25,010 nt of DNA. Source: a virus. The notes beneath the pieces are model-generated. The model did no database searches. It was not told where the DNA came from and saw only the letters and a list, made by a program, of their open reading frames with translations. Position numbers and translations under genes: made by a program. The number at the start of each line of letters is the position of its first letter. The stretch's first letter is position 1. This document shows positions 7,550 through 13,794 of the stretch, one piece after another. The DNA lies in the IMG/VR virus record IMGVR_UViG_3300046733_000123, positions 1 to 25,010 of that record. The stretch is one strand, 5' to 3'.

Positions 7550-7863
7550 TAGCCTGTGTATCCTATTGTTACAGAGTCTGTAGTAGTTAAATCTAAATAG
7601 ACTCCTGTTTTAAATCTTATGCCAGAACCAGGTATCATTATATCTAACCCTTCATCACTAAATTTAGCTTGAAACTCTAAAGAACCTGTTCCATCTGTTC
7701 CATCATGTAGTTTTACCAAACAATTAGTTCCACTGTGGGCCTGAATGTAAGTAACTCTACATGGTCCTAAGTTTACACTTCCACCAGTAATAGTTTTAAA
7801 CCTACCATCTGCCGTTAAAGTTGTAAACTTTTGATCGCTTATAAATGATCCGCCGCCTGCCAT
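7549..7863 (-). CDS. Small beta-structured virion protein, paralogue of its neighbour (104 aa)
   Basis: The first 30 residues (MAGGGSFISDQKFTTLTADG) are followed by a beta domain: RVTYIQAHSGTNCLVKLHDG, LEFQAKFSDEGLDIMIPGSG and IRFKTGVYLDLTTTDSVTIG. The order of strands mirrors that of the 89-aa protein downstream. A GGAGAA site lies before the ATG, just below a stable hairpin that separates this gene from the 134-aa gene. I do not recognise a named family. A structural role is inferred from the operon context. Confidence 0.65.
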   Translation of the reverse strand: MAGGGSFISDQKFTTLTADGRFKTITGGSVNLGPCRVTYIQAHSGTNCLVKLHDGTDGTGSLEFQAKFSDEGLDIMIPGSGIRFKTGVYLDLTTTDSVTIGYTG

Positions 7864-7884
7864 AACTATTCTCCATTAAATTTA

Positions 7885-7904
7885 TGTGGGGCCGAAGCCC
7901 CACA
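7885..7904 (-). terminator. Hairpin with UUCG loop after the 134-aa gene
   Basis: TGTGGGGC at 7885-7892 pairs perfectly with GCCCCACA at 7897-7904. On the minus-strand RNA the loop is UUCG, a very stable tetraloop. The stem begins 13 bases after the stop of the 134-aa gene. The following bases (UAAAUUUAAUGGAG) are only moderately U-rich, so it may be a partial terminator or an RNA-stabilising 3' end rather than a full stop. Confidence 0.65.
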
Positions 7905-7916
7905 ACAAATTAATTA

Positions 7917-8321
7917 TTACGCTATTGTTGCACCAACTGTTGAAGTTGCAACCCAACCAACAGTGCTGTTCCAAACTAAAGTAGCTGACTCTCCTACTGC
8001 ATCGAAAGTAATTGTAGTTCCGTTTGCAAAAGTAGTTGGAGTTAAAGTCCCATCTCCACCGTCAACAATCATGTTAATGATTTTAATTTGACCTGAAGTT
8101 GTTCCATCAGCTAAAGTTAATGCATTAGCTCCAGTAGTAGTTAGTTCAGTTACCAAATTAGTTAGGTCAACTGCACCTGCTCCTGATAAAGATTGAACAC
8201 CACCTCTAATAGCTTTTCCATAAGATGCATTAGATGTGATTGCACCTGTGTCTGCGTTTTTTGTTATATCTTCAAAACCGTTTTCTGATCGGACCGGTCC
8301 TGTAAATGTAGTATTTGCCAT
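7917..8321 (-). CDS. Conserved marine-phage virion protein (134 aa)
   Basis: The N-terminus MANTTFTGPVRSENGFEDI is a pattern I know from many marine phages ('MANTTF.GPVRS..GF'), where the gene sits in the structural region near the capsid gene. The rest is predicted beta with GKAIRGGVQSLSGAGAVDLT and a C-terminal ATLVWNSTVGWVAT. The start has the strongest ribosome site of its neighbourhood (AGGAGG). The gene has its own promoter-like sequence and 5' hairpin upstream and a tetraloop hairpin downstream, so it is likely made in high amounts, e.g. as a capsid fibre or decoration (inference). Confidence 0.7.
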   Translation of the reverse strand: MANTTFTGPVRSENGFEDITKNADTGAITSNASYGKAIRGGVQSLSGAGAVDLTNLVTELTTTGANALTLADGTTSGQIKIINMIVDGGDGTLTPTTFANGTTITFDAVGESATLVWNSTVGWVATSTVGATIA

Positions 8322-8342
8322 AATTATATCCTCCTAGTTTAC

Positions 8343-8383
8343 AAACATAGTCTCTAGGCCGTCGACTATACGCGTCTATGTTT
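8343..8383 (-). promoter_or_regulatory. 5' leader hairpin of the 134-aa gene
   Basis: AAACATAG at 8343-8350 and CTATGTTT at 8376-8383 form an 8-bp stem, 22 bases above the start codon. Inside, TAGTC (8349-8353) and GACTA (8364-8368) can form a competing shorter hairpin. It lies between the promoter-like sequence and the AGGAGG site, so it would be part of the mRNA leader, possibly stabilising it. Confidence 0.4.
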
Positions 8384-8406
8384 TGATTTAATTGTATAGT
8401 AATTAT

Positions 8407-8435
8407 TTTATATACTAGATTTGAGTAGAGCGCAA
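8407..8435 (-). promoter_or_regulatory. Sigma70-type promoter for the 134-aa gene
   Basis: Read on the minus strand: TTGCGC (8435-8430), a 17-base spacer, then TATAAA (8412-8407). It sits in the longest gap inside the structural block (162 bp) and points at the 134-aa gene, giving a leader of about 80 bases. The -35 element matches four of six consensus bases. AT-rich DNA makes chance -10 boxes common. Confidence 0.45.
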
Positions 8436-8483
8436 GAGAGCCTGTAGTGTGAATTGAATTTATTCAACGATGTAGCTTTTTGT

Positions 8484-8702
8484 TTAAGTAGCTACAGAAA
8501 CTTGTGGTTCAGAGCCTTCTACCTTATTTTGCTGATGTGCTTTTGCAGCTTCAGCAAGTTTTATATGGCTAATTACTTCTCTGACTTTTCGGTCAATCTT
8601 AACCATATTAAGAGTATATCTACCCTCTTTAAGATGCTCCTGTTCCCACTCTAGATCCAGACCTCTCTTCTTCGTGTAAAGGTCCTGTAGATGTTCTTGC
8701 AT
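8484..8702 (-). CDS. Small coiled-coil protein of unknown function (72 aa)
   Basis: I place the start at the ATG giving MQEHLQDLYTKKRGLD because GAGGAAG lies six bases before it; an earlier in-frame ATG at 8717 (five more residues) has no such site. The protein is almost entirely helical and charged (LEWEQEHLKEGRYTLNMVKI, then VREVISHIKLAEAAKAHQQN). Its start overlaps the upstream gene by 74 bases in another frame. I recall similar short helical proteins next to capsid genes in marine phages, but no function is known to me. Confidence 0.6.
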   Translation of the reverse strand: MQEHLQDLYTKKRGLDLEWEQEHLKEGRYTLNMVKIDRKVREVISHIKLAEAAKAHQQNKVEGSEPQVSVAT

Positions 8703-8898
8703 CGATAACTTCCTCATAAGTTATTCTCTTTACTCTTGGATCATTCATTTCTCCAAGATGTTCCCATTTTATATCACCTTTTCCCAATTTGTCAATAATT
8801 GCGTTTTCGATATCTAACGGTGAATCAATACTACTTATCACAAAATCTGCATGAAGTTGATAAGCAAATATTTGGACTCTGAAGTTTTTAGGGTGCAT
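8629..8898 (-). CDS. Unidentified protein downstream of the capsid gene (89 aa)
   Basis: The protein starts MHPKNFRVQIFAYQLHADFV with AGAAAGGA at proper distance before the ATG, just after the hairpin that follows the capsid gene. The first ~65 residues look like a folded alpha/beta domain (SPLDIENAIIDKLGKGDIKW, RVKRITYEEVIDAR). The last ~20 residues are low complexity and overlap the next gene, whose ribosome site lies inside this frame. No family is recognised. Confidence 0.55.
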   Translation of the reverse strand: MHPKNFRVQIFAYQLHADFVISSIDSPLDIENAIIDKLGKGDIKWEHLGEMNDPRVKRITYEEVIDARTSTGPLHEEERSGSRVGTGAS

Positions 8899-8918
8899 TT
8901 TTCCTTTCTATTTAAAGA

Positions 8919-8945
8919 TTGTGGCCGAACTATGTCCGGCCACAA
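8919..8945 (-). terminator. Terminator-like hairpin after the major capsid gene
   Basis: TTGTGGCCG (8919-8927) and CGGCCACAA (8937-8945) form a perfect 9-bp stem with a 9-base loop, starting 9 bases after the capsid stop codon. On the minus strand it is followed by UCUUUAAAUAG, a short U-rich run. It probably ends or trims the capsid transcript while letting some polymerase continue. Confidence 0.65.
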
Positions 8946-8954
8946 AATTATTGA

Positions 8955-9863
8955 TTAAGCACCTGGTGATGCAAAAATACCTCTAGGGTCTGATACGCCA
9001 AATACGTATCTTTCTCTAGCTTTGTATCTTACGTTTCCAGTATCGAAATCGCCTTCCATTTTTGTAGTTAATGGAGCTCTTTCCATATGCTTCATACCAT
9101 TAGGCACGTCTGTAGTGATATAGAACGCATCTGTGTCAGTTAAATAGTGGTTAACTGTGTATCCACCAGGAACCATTCCCATAGATACAAGTGCGTTAAT
9201 ATCATTATCAGCAGTTCCAACTCTTTGTGAAGACTTCATAAGTCTTTCAGCAGTGAATTGTAGTGCAGATGGAATGATCATCTTCACAGCTTTTGCAGCA
9301 ATCTTTAAACCTCTTTCATCAGTAAGAGCAGCGATATCAATCATTGCTTGTTCTAATGAAGTTTCGTTTAAGTCCGCAGCTGTTGCCAATGTATTACTGA
9401 AAGTTCCAGAAATAGTTGGGTGAGCTGTGTTGAAAAGAGTTACACCATCGCCTGAAGTGAAACTCAATCCAGGTAAACCATTGTTCAATGGTGAAGCTGC
9501 TTTAACTTGTTTAGTTTGAGCCATAGATCTTGCTAAAGCTTTTGTATATCTAGACGCAAGTCTGTCATACAAATTGTCCTCAATAGCTTCCTCAGTGATA
9601 GCAAACCCAAGAGCGATTGTCTCGTGAGTGTATCTAGCTGTGAAAGTTTCTTGAGCACTGTCGTAAGTTACACCAGAACCTTCTGGTTTAACTTGTGCTT
9701 GAGCGAAACCTGATAACATAACTTCTTCTTCAAAAGCTCTGTCAGATGACTCAGTTGTGTATATTTCAGCATGTTCTTGTTCATACTGTTTATACTCCAG
9801 GCCGAATAAGGCATTCAAACCTGGCTCTAGTTCTTTAACTAGTTGATTACGTGATATAGCCAT
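8955..9863 (-). CDS. Major capsid protein, HK97-fold type (302 aa)
   Basis: A 302-aa protein in the expected place after scaffold and decoration genes. Motifs typical for this capsid family are visible: an N-terminal LVKELEPGLNALFGLEYKQY, the FEEEVMLSGFAQAQVKPEGS region, RYTHETIALGFAITEEAIED, the loop DGVTLFNTAHP near residue 140, MIIPSALQFTAERLMKSSQR and a C-terminal RYKARERYVFGVSDPRGIFA. Similar sequences are annotated as Mu gpT-like or HK97-fold capsid proteins. There is no N-terminal protease-dependent delta domain, consistent with a separate scaffold. AAGGAGT lies upstream. The gene is flanked by hairpins, which fits high expression. Confidence 0.9.
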   Translation of the reverse strand: MAISRNQLVKELEPGLNALFGLEYKQYEQEHAEIYTTESSDRAFEEEVMLSGFAQAQVKPEGSGVTYDSAQETFTARYTHETIALGFAITEEAIEDNLYDRLASRYTKALARSMAQTKQVKAASPLNNGLPGLSFTSGDGVTLFNTAHPTISGTFSNTLATAADLNETSLEQAMIDIAALTDERGLKIAAKAVKMIIPSALQFTAERLMKSSQRVGTADNDINALVSMGMVPGGYTVNHYLTDTDAFYITTDVPNGMKHMERAPLTTKMEGDFDTGNVRYKARERYVFGVSDPRGIFASPGA

Positions 9864-9877
9864 AATTTAATTACTCC

Positions 9878-10450
9878 TTATATACCTGCCACGTTGTTTC
9901 CAAGAATGTGCTCATTGATAATAATTCTAAGAGCAAAGCCCTCAGCAGTAGTATCTGAATGATCAGGATCTCTAGAAACACCTAGGATTTTAAGTTGAGC
10001 TTTAGTAGCCGCCGTTGTAGCCGAAATTTTTGATTTCGAAATAAACAACGGTGTGGTTCCTACAGCTGCGACCTGGTCAGCACATCCACCAACTTCATTT
10101 TGGTTGAATGCAGTGTCCGCAGACATAATTTCATATATCTGTCTTGGGTCGTCGTTTACGAAAGCAACGATATCAGTAGCAGTGTTACTTGCTGGTGAAA
10201 AGTTGCTGAACGTTGGTTTACTAGTTGTAGCGTCAGTGTAGAAAACGCCGTTCAGTGTACCCAGATTATTTTCATCTGTGTTTCCTGAAGCGAGTACAAC
10301 ACCATCTGCAGTTAATTGCACCATTGCTGCGTGCGAAATTAAAGCAGAAGAAGCTGCAACGCTGTACTCTGTAAGAGCACCTACGTTATCTGTCTGACCA
10401 ACTTTTTTAATGGGTCTTAAACCGAACCCAGTTGTTGACGCGTTAGCCAT
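9878..10450 (-). CDS. Putative capsid decoration or head structural protein (190 aa)
   Basis: The protein starts MANASTTGFGLRPIKKVGQT, followed by ALTEYSVAASSALISHAAMV, GTLNGVFYTDATTSKPTFSN and IVAFVNDDPRQIYEIMSADT. It is predicted beta-rich, with a C-terminal ALRIIINEHILG. The pattern 'TGFGLRP....G......L.EY.VA' directly before the capsid gene recurs in marine phages, where it is taken as a head structural protein. AAGGAG precedes the start. It is likely present in equal or high copy with the capsid protein (inference). An alternative is a minor head protein. Confidence 0.65.
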   Translation of the reverse strand: MANASTTGFGLRPIKKVGQTDNVGALTEYSVAASSALISHAAMVQLTADGVVLASGNTDENNLGTLNGVFYTDATTSKPTFSNFSPASNTATDIVAFVNDDPRQIYEIMSADTAFNQNEVGGCADQVAAVGTTPLFISKSKISATTAATKAQLKILGVSRDPDHSDTTAEGFALRIIINEHILGNNVAGI

Positions 10451-10473
10451 ACGTTTCTCCTTAAAATGTACCT

Positions 10474-10485
10474 GCCCCGAAGGGC
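10474..10485 (-). terminator. Small UUCG hairpin before the decoration/capsid pair
   Basis: GCCC (10474-10477) and GGGC (10482-10485) enclose a loop that reads UUCG on the minus-strand RNA. Flanking CTG/CAG and GTAC/GTAC can extend it imperfectly to 10467-10494. It sits in the 77-bp gap before the decoration gene and is followed by UACAUUUUAAGGAG. It may be a partial terminator or a processing site giving a stable capsid mRNA. Confidence 0.4.
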
Positions 10486-10527
10486 CTCCAGTACGGTTAA
10501 TTCGCTGGTTTCGGAATTGTTAAAAAA

Positions 10528-11025
10528 TTAACTTTTCTTTGAACCACCGAAGGTTACACGAGTATCTCTATCAACATTGATAGGCATACTCTTATGCTGT
10601 TCCTTTGCAAGATCGGCGTCTATTGCAGCCTGCTGATCCTGTGCTTGTTTAGCATAGTATTCAGTTCTTTGCTGCGCGATCTCCTCTGGTACCCTTGTCA
10701 GCACAAGGCCTCCGTGCCCGATAACCCCTGCGTATTTGCCATCTGCGATAGTTGGGAAGTCTTCTTCTGGATATTCATCTGATCTTACTAACTCATACCC
10801 GGATCTTAAGCGTCCTTGTATGTTTTTTGTATCAGTGAATCCTTGGATTTCTACCCTGACCCATCTGTGTCTATATCCATTTGGCGCGTTGGGCGTATCT
10901 AAGTACGATGGTGGAGTCCAAACTTTTGGTCTCTCTTTTGGAGCTACCGTTTTTGCTTGTGTCTCAACTTTTGTTGAATCACTTTTATTTGTTTGGCTCG
11001 CACGAGTTGGTTGTTTCTTTTCCAT
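10528..11025 (-). CDS. Conserved head-region protein (165 aa)
   Basis: A polar, Lys/Gln-rich N-terminal 35 residues precede a conserved core: WTPPSYLDTPNAPNGYRHRW, VRVEIQGFTDTKNIQGRLRS and GYELVRSDEYPEEDF, then IGHGGLVLTRVPEEIAQQRT and a helical C-terminus. I know this core from marine phages between scaffold and capsid genes, but no function is established to my knowledge. AAGGAGG precedes the start. It could be a minor capsid or assembly factor. Confidence 0.6.
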   Translation of the reverse strand: MEKKQPTRASQTNKSDSTKVETQAKTVAPKERPKVWTPPSYLDTPNAPNGYRHRWVRVEIQGFTDTKNIQGRLRSGYELVRSDEYPEEDFPTIADGKYAGVIGHGGLVLTRVPEEIAQQRTEYYAKQAQDQQAAIDADLAKEQHKSMPINVDRDTRVTFGGSKKS

Positions 11026-11029
11026 ATGC

Positions 11030-12037
11030 CTATACCTCCTTCGTGTTCATAAGTTGTTTCGCATATTCTTCTAGTGGCACACCTAATTTTTTAGCAATTG
11101 CTACTTGAGATGATGTGAGTCTCACTGATTTACGACTAGTCTTTGTACTACGCGTTGCAGAGGCAACGGTTTGTGTAGGTTTACTAACCGATTTGTTCAT
11201 AGGTTTATCAAATTTATGTGGAAATTCCAACCTAATTCTTTTGTCGATTTCCTCATAATATTCTTCTGACCTAGGATCAATTCCTTCTTCTTCGGTAAGT
11301 TTTCTGTGTAAATCGAACGCTGTATACGTCATTGCACTATCCTTACCAAACCACTCGTTATTACTAGCCCAGTCCTCTGCCCTTGGATCAGGTGGAGTTT
11401 GAGCCTGTTGTCGCGGTTGTTGATATAATGGTTGTTGTACAGGTGTTTCTTTAGCTGCTGTTTCCTGCATTTGATGCTGGGTCTTAAGTTCAGCTAATTT
11501 ACCTTGTTCATAACCAAGTTGAGAAATAGCGGCCAAAGCTTCTGTTTCAGCTTTTGGATCTTCTGCTTGTCTAGCTGCTCTTAATTTCTCTTGAGCCGCT
11601 GCAATAGAAGAAGTAATTCTTCCTTCCATTTCTGCAACATAATTTTTATCTAAAGAATCTGCCGTAGTTTTAAATTGGTCTCTTTCCCTTTTAACACTAT
11701 CAGCAAAACGTAAAGCTTCTTCTTTTTGTCTTTCAGCTTCACGCATTCTTTTCGTTAATTTAGCTATTCGCTTTTTAACGCCTTCAGAATACTCTTCAAT
11801 TTGTTTACTGTTGTCTTCTTGTTTATCACTTGCTTGAACATCAGACTGCTCCACAGGTTTCTCAGATGAGTCACCGGCGATACCACCGTCTTCAAGTTTT
11901 GTTTCACGTTCATTTTCATATGTTTTGTCCTCTGTTGGTTGTTCTACAACCCCTTCTGTTTTTTCTTCTGGCAATTGAATATCTACTTCGGGACCGGAAG
12001 TATCGATATCAACTGTTTTCTTTTCTTCTTCTTGCAT
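11030..12037 (-). CDS. Scaffold protein for head assembly (335 aa)
   Basis: The N-terminal ~85 residues are acidic and disordered (VDIDTSGPEVDIQLPEEKTE). A long coiled coil follows (about residues 88-190: KKRIAKLTKRMREAERQKEE, then QEKLRAARQAEDPKAETEAL), then a Gln/Pro linker, and a basic C-terminal helix-turn-helix (VRLTSSQVAIAKKLGVPLEE). This order is characteristic of phage scaffold proteins, whose C-terminal helices bind the capsid protein. AGGAGAT precedes the ATG. The gene lies between GroES and the head genes. Confidence 0.8.
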   Translation of the reverse strand: MQEEEKKTVDIDTSGPEVDIQLPEEKTEGVVEQPTEDKTYENERETKLEDGGIAGDSSEKPVEQSDVQASDKQEDNSKQIEEYSEGVKKRIAKLTKRMREAERQKEEALRFADSVKRERDQFKTTADSLDKNYVAEMEGRITSSIAAAQEKLRAARQAEDPKAETEALAAISQLGYEQGKLAELKTQHQMQETAAKETPVQQPLYQQPRQQAQTPPDPRAEDWASNNEWFGKDSAMTYTAFDLHRKLTEEEGIDPRSEEYYEEIDKRIRLEFPHKFDKPMNKSVSKPTQTVASATRSTKTSRKSVRLTSSQVAIAKKLGVPLEEYAKQLMNTKEV

Positions 12038-12054
12038 AGTATCTCCTATGATTG

Positions 12055-12489
12055 TTAAAATTCGTGGAATATATCTTCAGGGTTTTCCACGGTTGCTAAA
12101 ACTTCGTCATCATTTAAAAGTCTTATTTCACCCCCATCTATTTTAATTCGTGATCCGGCATATCTTGCAAAAATAATCCAATCACCTTTTTTACACCATG
12201 GTCCTTCTGGGTATCTTTCTTTGTCATAGCAGTGTGGGCCCATGTCTAAAACTAAACCACAAGTTGATGCTACTTGTGATCGTTCTACTGTTTCATCCGC
12301 TAATATTAAACCACCTTTAGTTTTATCTTTTTGTTTAAAAGGTAAAACTAAAATTCTCCAACCCGTAGGTTTAGGTAATTTTGATGATTCGTCTATTTGT
12401 TTTTTTTCTTTTTTTTCAACACCAACTAGTTCTTTATTTGGTAGAACTATCTTTTGGTTTGATGCTGATAATTGTTCCTTGTTCGTCAT
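12055..12489 (-). CDS. groES: Phage-encoded GroES-like co-chaperonin (144 aa)
   Basis: From residue 41 on this is a Cpn10/GroES domain: PTGWRILVLPF at its start, the mobile loop GGLILAD (59-65) that would contact GroEL, VASTCGLVLDMGP and the C-terminal KKGDWIIFARYAGSRIKIDG with EIRLLNDDEVLATV. A charged ~40-residue N-terminal extension is not part of normal GroES (about 97 aa). The start has AAAGGAG six bases upstream. The first part overlaps the preceding gene by 56 bases. Lying next to scaffold and capsid genes, it likely replaces or adapts host GroES for folding the capsid protein, as T4 gp31 does. Confidence 0.93.
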   Translation of the reverse strand: MTNKEQLSASNQKIVLPNKELVGVEKKEKKQIDESSKLPKPTGWRILVLPFKQKDKTKGGLILADETVERSQVASTCGLVLDMGPHCYDKERYPEGPWCKKGDWIIFARYAGSRIKIDGGEIRLLNDDEVLATVENPEDIFHEF

Positions 12490-12667
12490 TTTGCTCCTTT
12501 GTTTTTAGCAGGGTGGATATTTCCTGTAATAAATACTGATAAGTTCGTATTTGTCCTAACATATACTGGTATTTTTCCATGCTGTCAACATTACCGTTAG
12601 TCATTGCAACTACGACATCATCGTGTCTCATTTTAATCACTCTTCTTATTTTTTCTACAAAATCCAT
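12434..12667 (-). CDS. Small helical protein of unknown function (77 aa)
   Basis: The protein starts MDFVEKIRRVIKMRHDDVVV, followed by a clear helix, MEKYQYMLGQIRTYQYLLQE, and a polar tail that overlaps GroES. The pattern 'GNVDSMEKYQYMLGQIRTYQ' is one I recognise from other marine phages, always small and without assigned function. The start ATG overlaps the end of the previous gene. It may be a dimeric assembly or internal protein (inference from helical content only). Confidence 0.6.
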   Translation of the reverse strand: MDFVEKIRRVIKMRHDDVVVAMTNGNVDSMEKYQYMLGQIRTYQYLLQEISTLLKTKEQNDEQGTIISIKPKDSSTK

Positions 12668-12885
12668 TATAATGTTTCTCCTCTTTCTGGTTCAAACTCA
12701 TCTAATACATCTAGCTTTTCTTTTGCCGCAGCTATTTTTTCAATCTGTTTGTTAACTTCTTCTATGTGTTGTGGATGTTCTCCAATACCTACTGAGTTAT
12801 CTAAAAAAATATTTGCAGTTGCGTCTGCTTCTGCAATATCTGCTTCGTATCTAGCTCTTAGTGCGTCTAGTATTGCTCTTCGCAT
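12667..12885 (-). CDS. Small helical protein of unknown function (72 aa)
   Basis: I choose the ATG giving MRRAILDALRARYEADIAEA, because AAAGGAG lies just before it; a longer frame from 12912 would add nine residues without a ribosome site. The protein is nearly all helix (ADATANIFLDNSVGIGEHPQ, then HIEEVNKQIEKIAAAKEKLD) and acidic at its end. It overlaps the 39-aa gene upstream by 35 bases and touches the 77-aa gene downstream. The function is unknown. Confidence 0.6.
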   Translation of the reverse strand: MRRAILDALRARYEADIAEADATANIFLDNSVGIGEHPQHIEEVNKQIEKIAAAKEKLDVLDEFEPERGETL

Positions 12886-12970
12886 TTTTTCTCCTTTCGA
12901 ATAAACGGTCAACTAAGCTTCCAACATTATCTAACCAACCAAAAAATTTATAGATAAATCGATCTAGCAT
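12851..12970 (-). CDS. Very small basic amphipathic protein (39 aa)
   Basis: Thirty-nine residues begin MLDRFIYKFFGWLDNVGSLV and end in a basic tail (RRKNAKSNTRRTKS). The ATG lies within the last codons of the upstream gene (AAATGCTAG). The aromatic/basic start could form an amphipathic helix that touches membrane. I recall similar 35-40-aa 'MLDRF(I/L)Y.FFG' proteins in marine phages. It could be mistaken for noncoding sequence, since it ends inside the next gene, but context and pattern support it. Confidence 0.5.
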   Translation of the reverse strand: MLDRFIYKFFGWLDNVGSLVDRLFERRKNAKSNTRRTKS

Positions 12971-13245
12971 TTCCATCTTCTTCGTGCCTGACGGATACGA
13001 GAATTTGGATCGTTACGTGTTTTTGCTGATGATCGTTTTAGTTGTCCTAGTGATCTCGCGCAGTATGATTTTCTGCGTTTTGCAGCTTTTGATCCAGGCT
13101 TCACTTTTCCTGTCACGGCTGTTTTTAATTTACTTCCAGGGTTTGCTGCCCTGTAAGCTCTTACACCTTTAGCTGTCATTCCAGCTCCAGATTTTGTTGG
13201 TCTATAATTTGCTCCAGGACCTTTAGTAGTTTTTCTAATTGTCAT
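12964..13245 (-). CDS. Basic DUF6321-like protein (93 aa)
   Basis: This 93-aa, strongly basic protein has the motifs KTTKGPGANYRPTKSGAGMT, AKGVRAYRAANPGSKLKTAV and RRKSYCARSLGQLKRSSAKT, and ends RNDPNSRIRQARRRWKC. I recognise these as the pattern of the DUF6321 family found in viruses, whose function is not known to me. Two Cys are present, one of them the last residue. The start overlaps the previous stop (ATGA). Charge and size suggest nucleic-acid binding, which is inference. Confidence 0.7.
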   Translation of the reverse strand: MTIRKTTKGPGANYRPTKSGAGMTAKGVRAYRAANPGSKLKTAVTGKVKPGSKAAKRRKSYCARSLGQLKRSSAKTRNDPNSRIRQARRRWKC

Positions 13246-13493
13246 TTTCTTTTTGCAAATGTTGAAACATTGGTTGGCTTTCCTCCGGGATTACCCGCAG
13301 CTCTCTTTCGTCTGACAGCAGAGGCCTTTTGCCCTTTTGACATCCGTGTGGCTTTTGCAAGTGGGACGCATTTTGGATATTTTCTTTTGCTCCCCTTCGA
13401 TCGACCGCAAGGTTGATACTTGCCGTTCTTCTTCGGTGCTCCGATGTCTACCCATTTCTCTTTGACCCATTTTCTTAGACCACCTTCAGCCAT
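13242..13493 (-). CDS. Basic DUF5872-like protein (83 aa)
   Basis: The protein starts MAEGGLRKWVKEKWVDIGAP, followed by KYQPCGRSKGSKRKYPKCVP, RMSKGQKASAVRRKRAAGNP and GGKPTNVSTFAKRK. This matches what I remember of DUF5872, a small viral family. Two Cys, fourteen residues apart, could bind a metal with other ligands. It is coupled by overlaps to both neighbours (TAATG, ATGA). Like its neighbours it is rich in Lys and Arg. A packaged DNA-binding protein is one possibility. Confidence 0.7.
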   Translation of the reverse strand: MAEGGLRKWVKEKWVDIGAPKKNGKYQPCGRSKGSKRKYPKCVPLAKATRMSKGQKASAVRRKRAAGNPGGKPTNVSTFAKRK

Positions 13494-13642
13494 TATTTTC
13501 TCTTGGATTTTTTCTTCTTTTTTCCACCTGGTTTTATTTTACCAGAACATACAGCAGAGCCGTACATGTTTGCATATGCCGAAGGATACACTTTAAATTT
13601 ACGCTTCGCTGCTGCTTTACCTTTTGCACAAAGTTTAGCCAT
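13493..13642 (-). CDS. Very basic mini-protein (49 aa)
   Basis: Forty-nine residues with 17 Lys/Arg and no Asp or Glu: it begins MAKLCAKGKAAAKRKFKVYP and ends in a run of lysines. Start and stop are both fused to neighbours by TAATG overlaps, which argues strongly that it is translated. Two Cys (positions 5 and 32) are present. A core SAYANMYGSAVCSGKIKPGG is distinctive. I recall related sequences in marine phages. A DNA-binding role is inferred from charge alone. Confidence 0.6.
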   Translation of the reverse strand: MAKLCAKGKAAAKRKFKVYPSAYANMYGSAVCSGKIKPGGKKKKKSKRK

Positions 13643-13794
13643 TACTTAGCTCTTCCGCCATCCTTCATGTAACCCATTTTGTTTCTAACTTTTTTGGGTA
13701 ATTTTTTTAAACCTTTTTGTTTTGGTTTAACCGGTTTTAAAACTTTTTTACCGTTTTTAAACATAGGTCTTTTCATCATCATTGTTCCTGGCAT
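13642..13794 (-). CDS. Very basic mini-protein ending in DGGRAK (50 aa)
   Basis: Fifty residues with 18 Lys/Arg against one Asp. It begins MPGTMMMKRPMFKNGKKVLK and ends YMKDGGRAK. Both ends overlap neighbours as TAATG. The repeating Lys-Pro-Lys pattern suggests an extended, unfolded chain. The C-terminal DGGR motif also occurs in three other proteins of this window (199, 405 and 638 aa). Confidence 0.55.
   Translation of the reverse strand: MPGTMMMKRPMFKNGKKVLKPVKPKQKGLKKLPKKVRNKMGYMKDGGRAK

Noticed and set aside
10519-10532. GTTAA-A4-TTAAC hairpin at the end of the 165-aa gene
   Set aside because: Only five A/T-rich base pairs, including the stop codon; expected by chance in this DNA.
10736-11108. 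Overlapping plus-strand open frames of 112 and 75 aa
   Set aside because: They lie antisense to the 165-aa and scaffold genes, which have good ribosome sites and recognisable patterns; composition is typical of antisense translation.
12242-12904. Plus-strand open frames opposite GroES and the small helical genes
   Set aside because: Low-complexity Ser/Phe/Cys-rich translations without ribosome sites; the minus-strand genes are recognisable.
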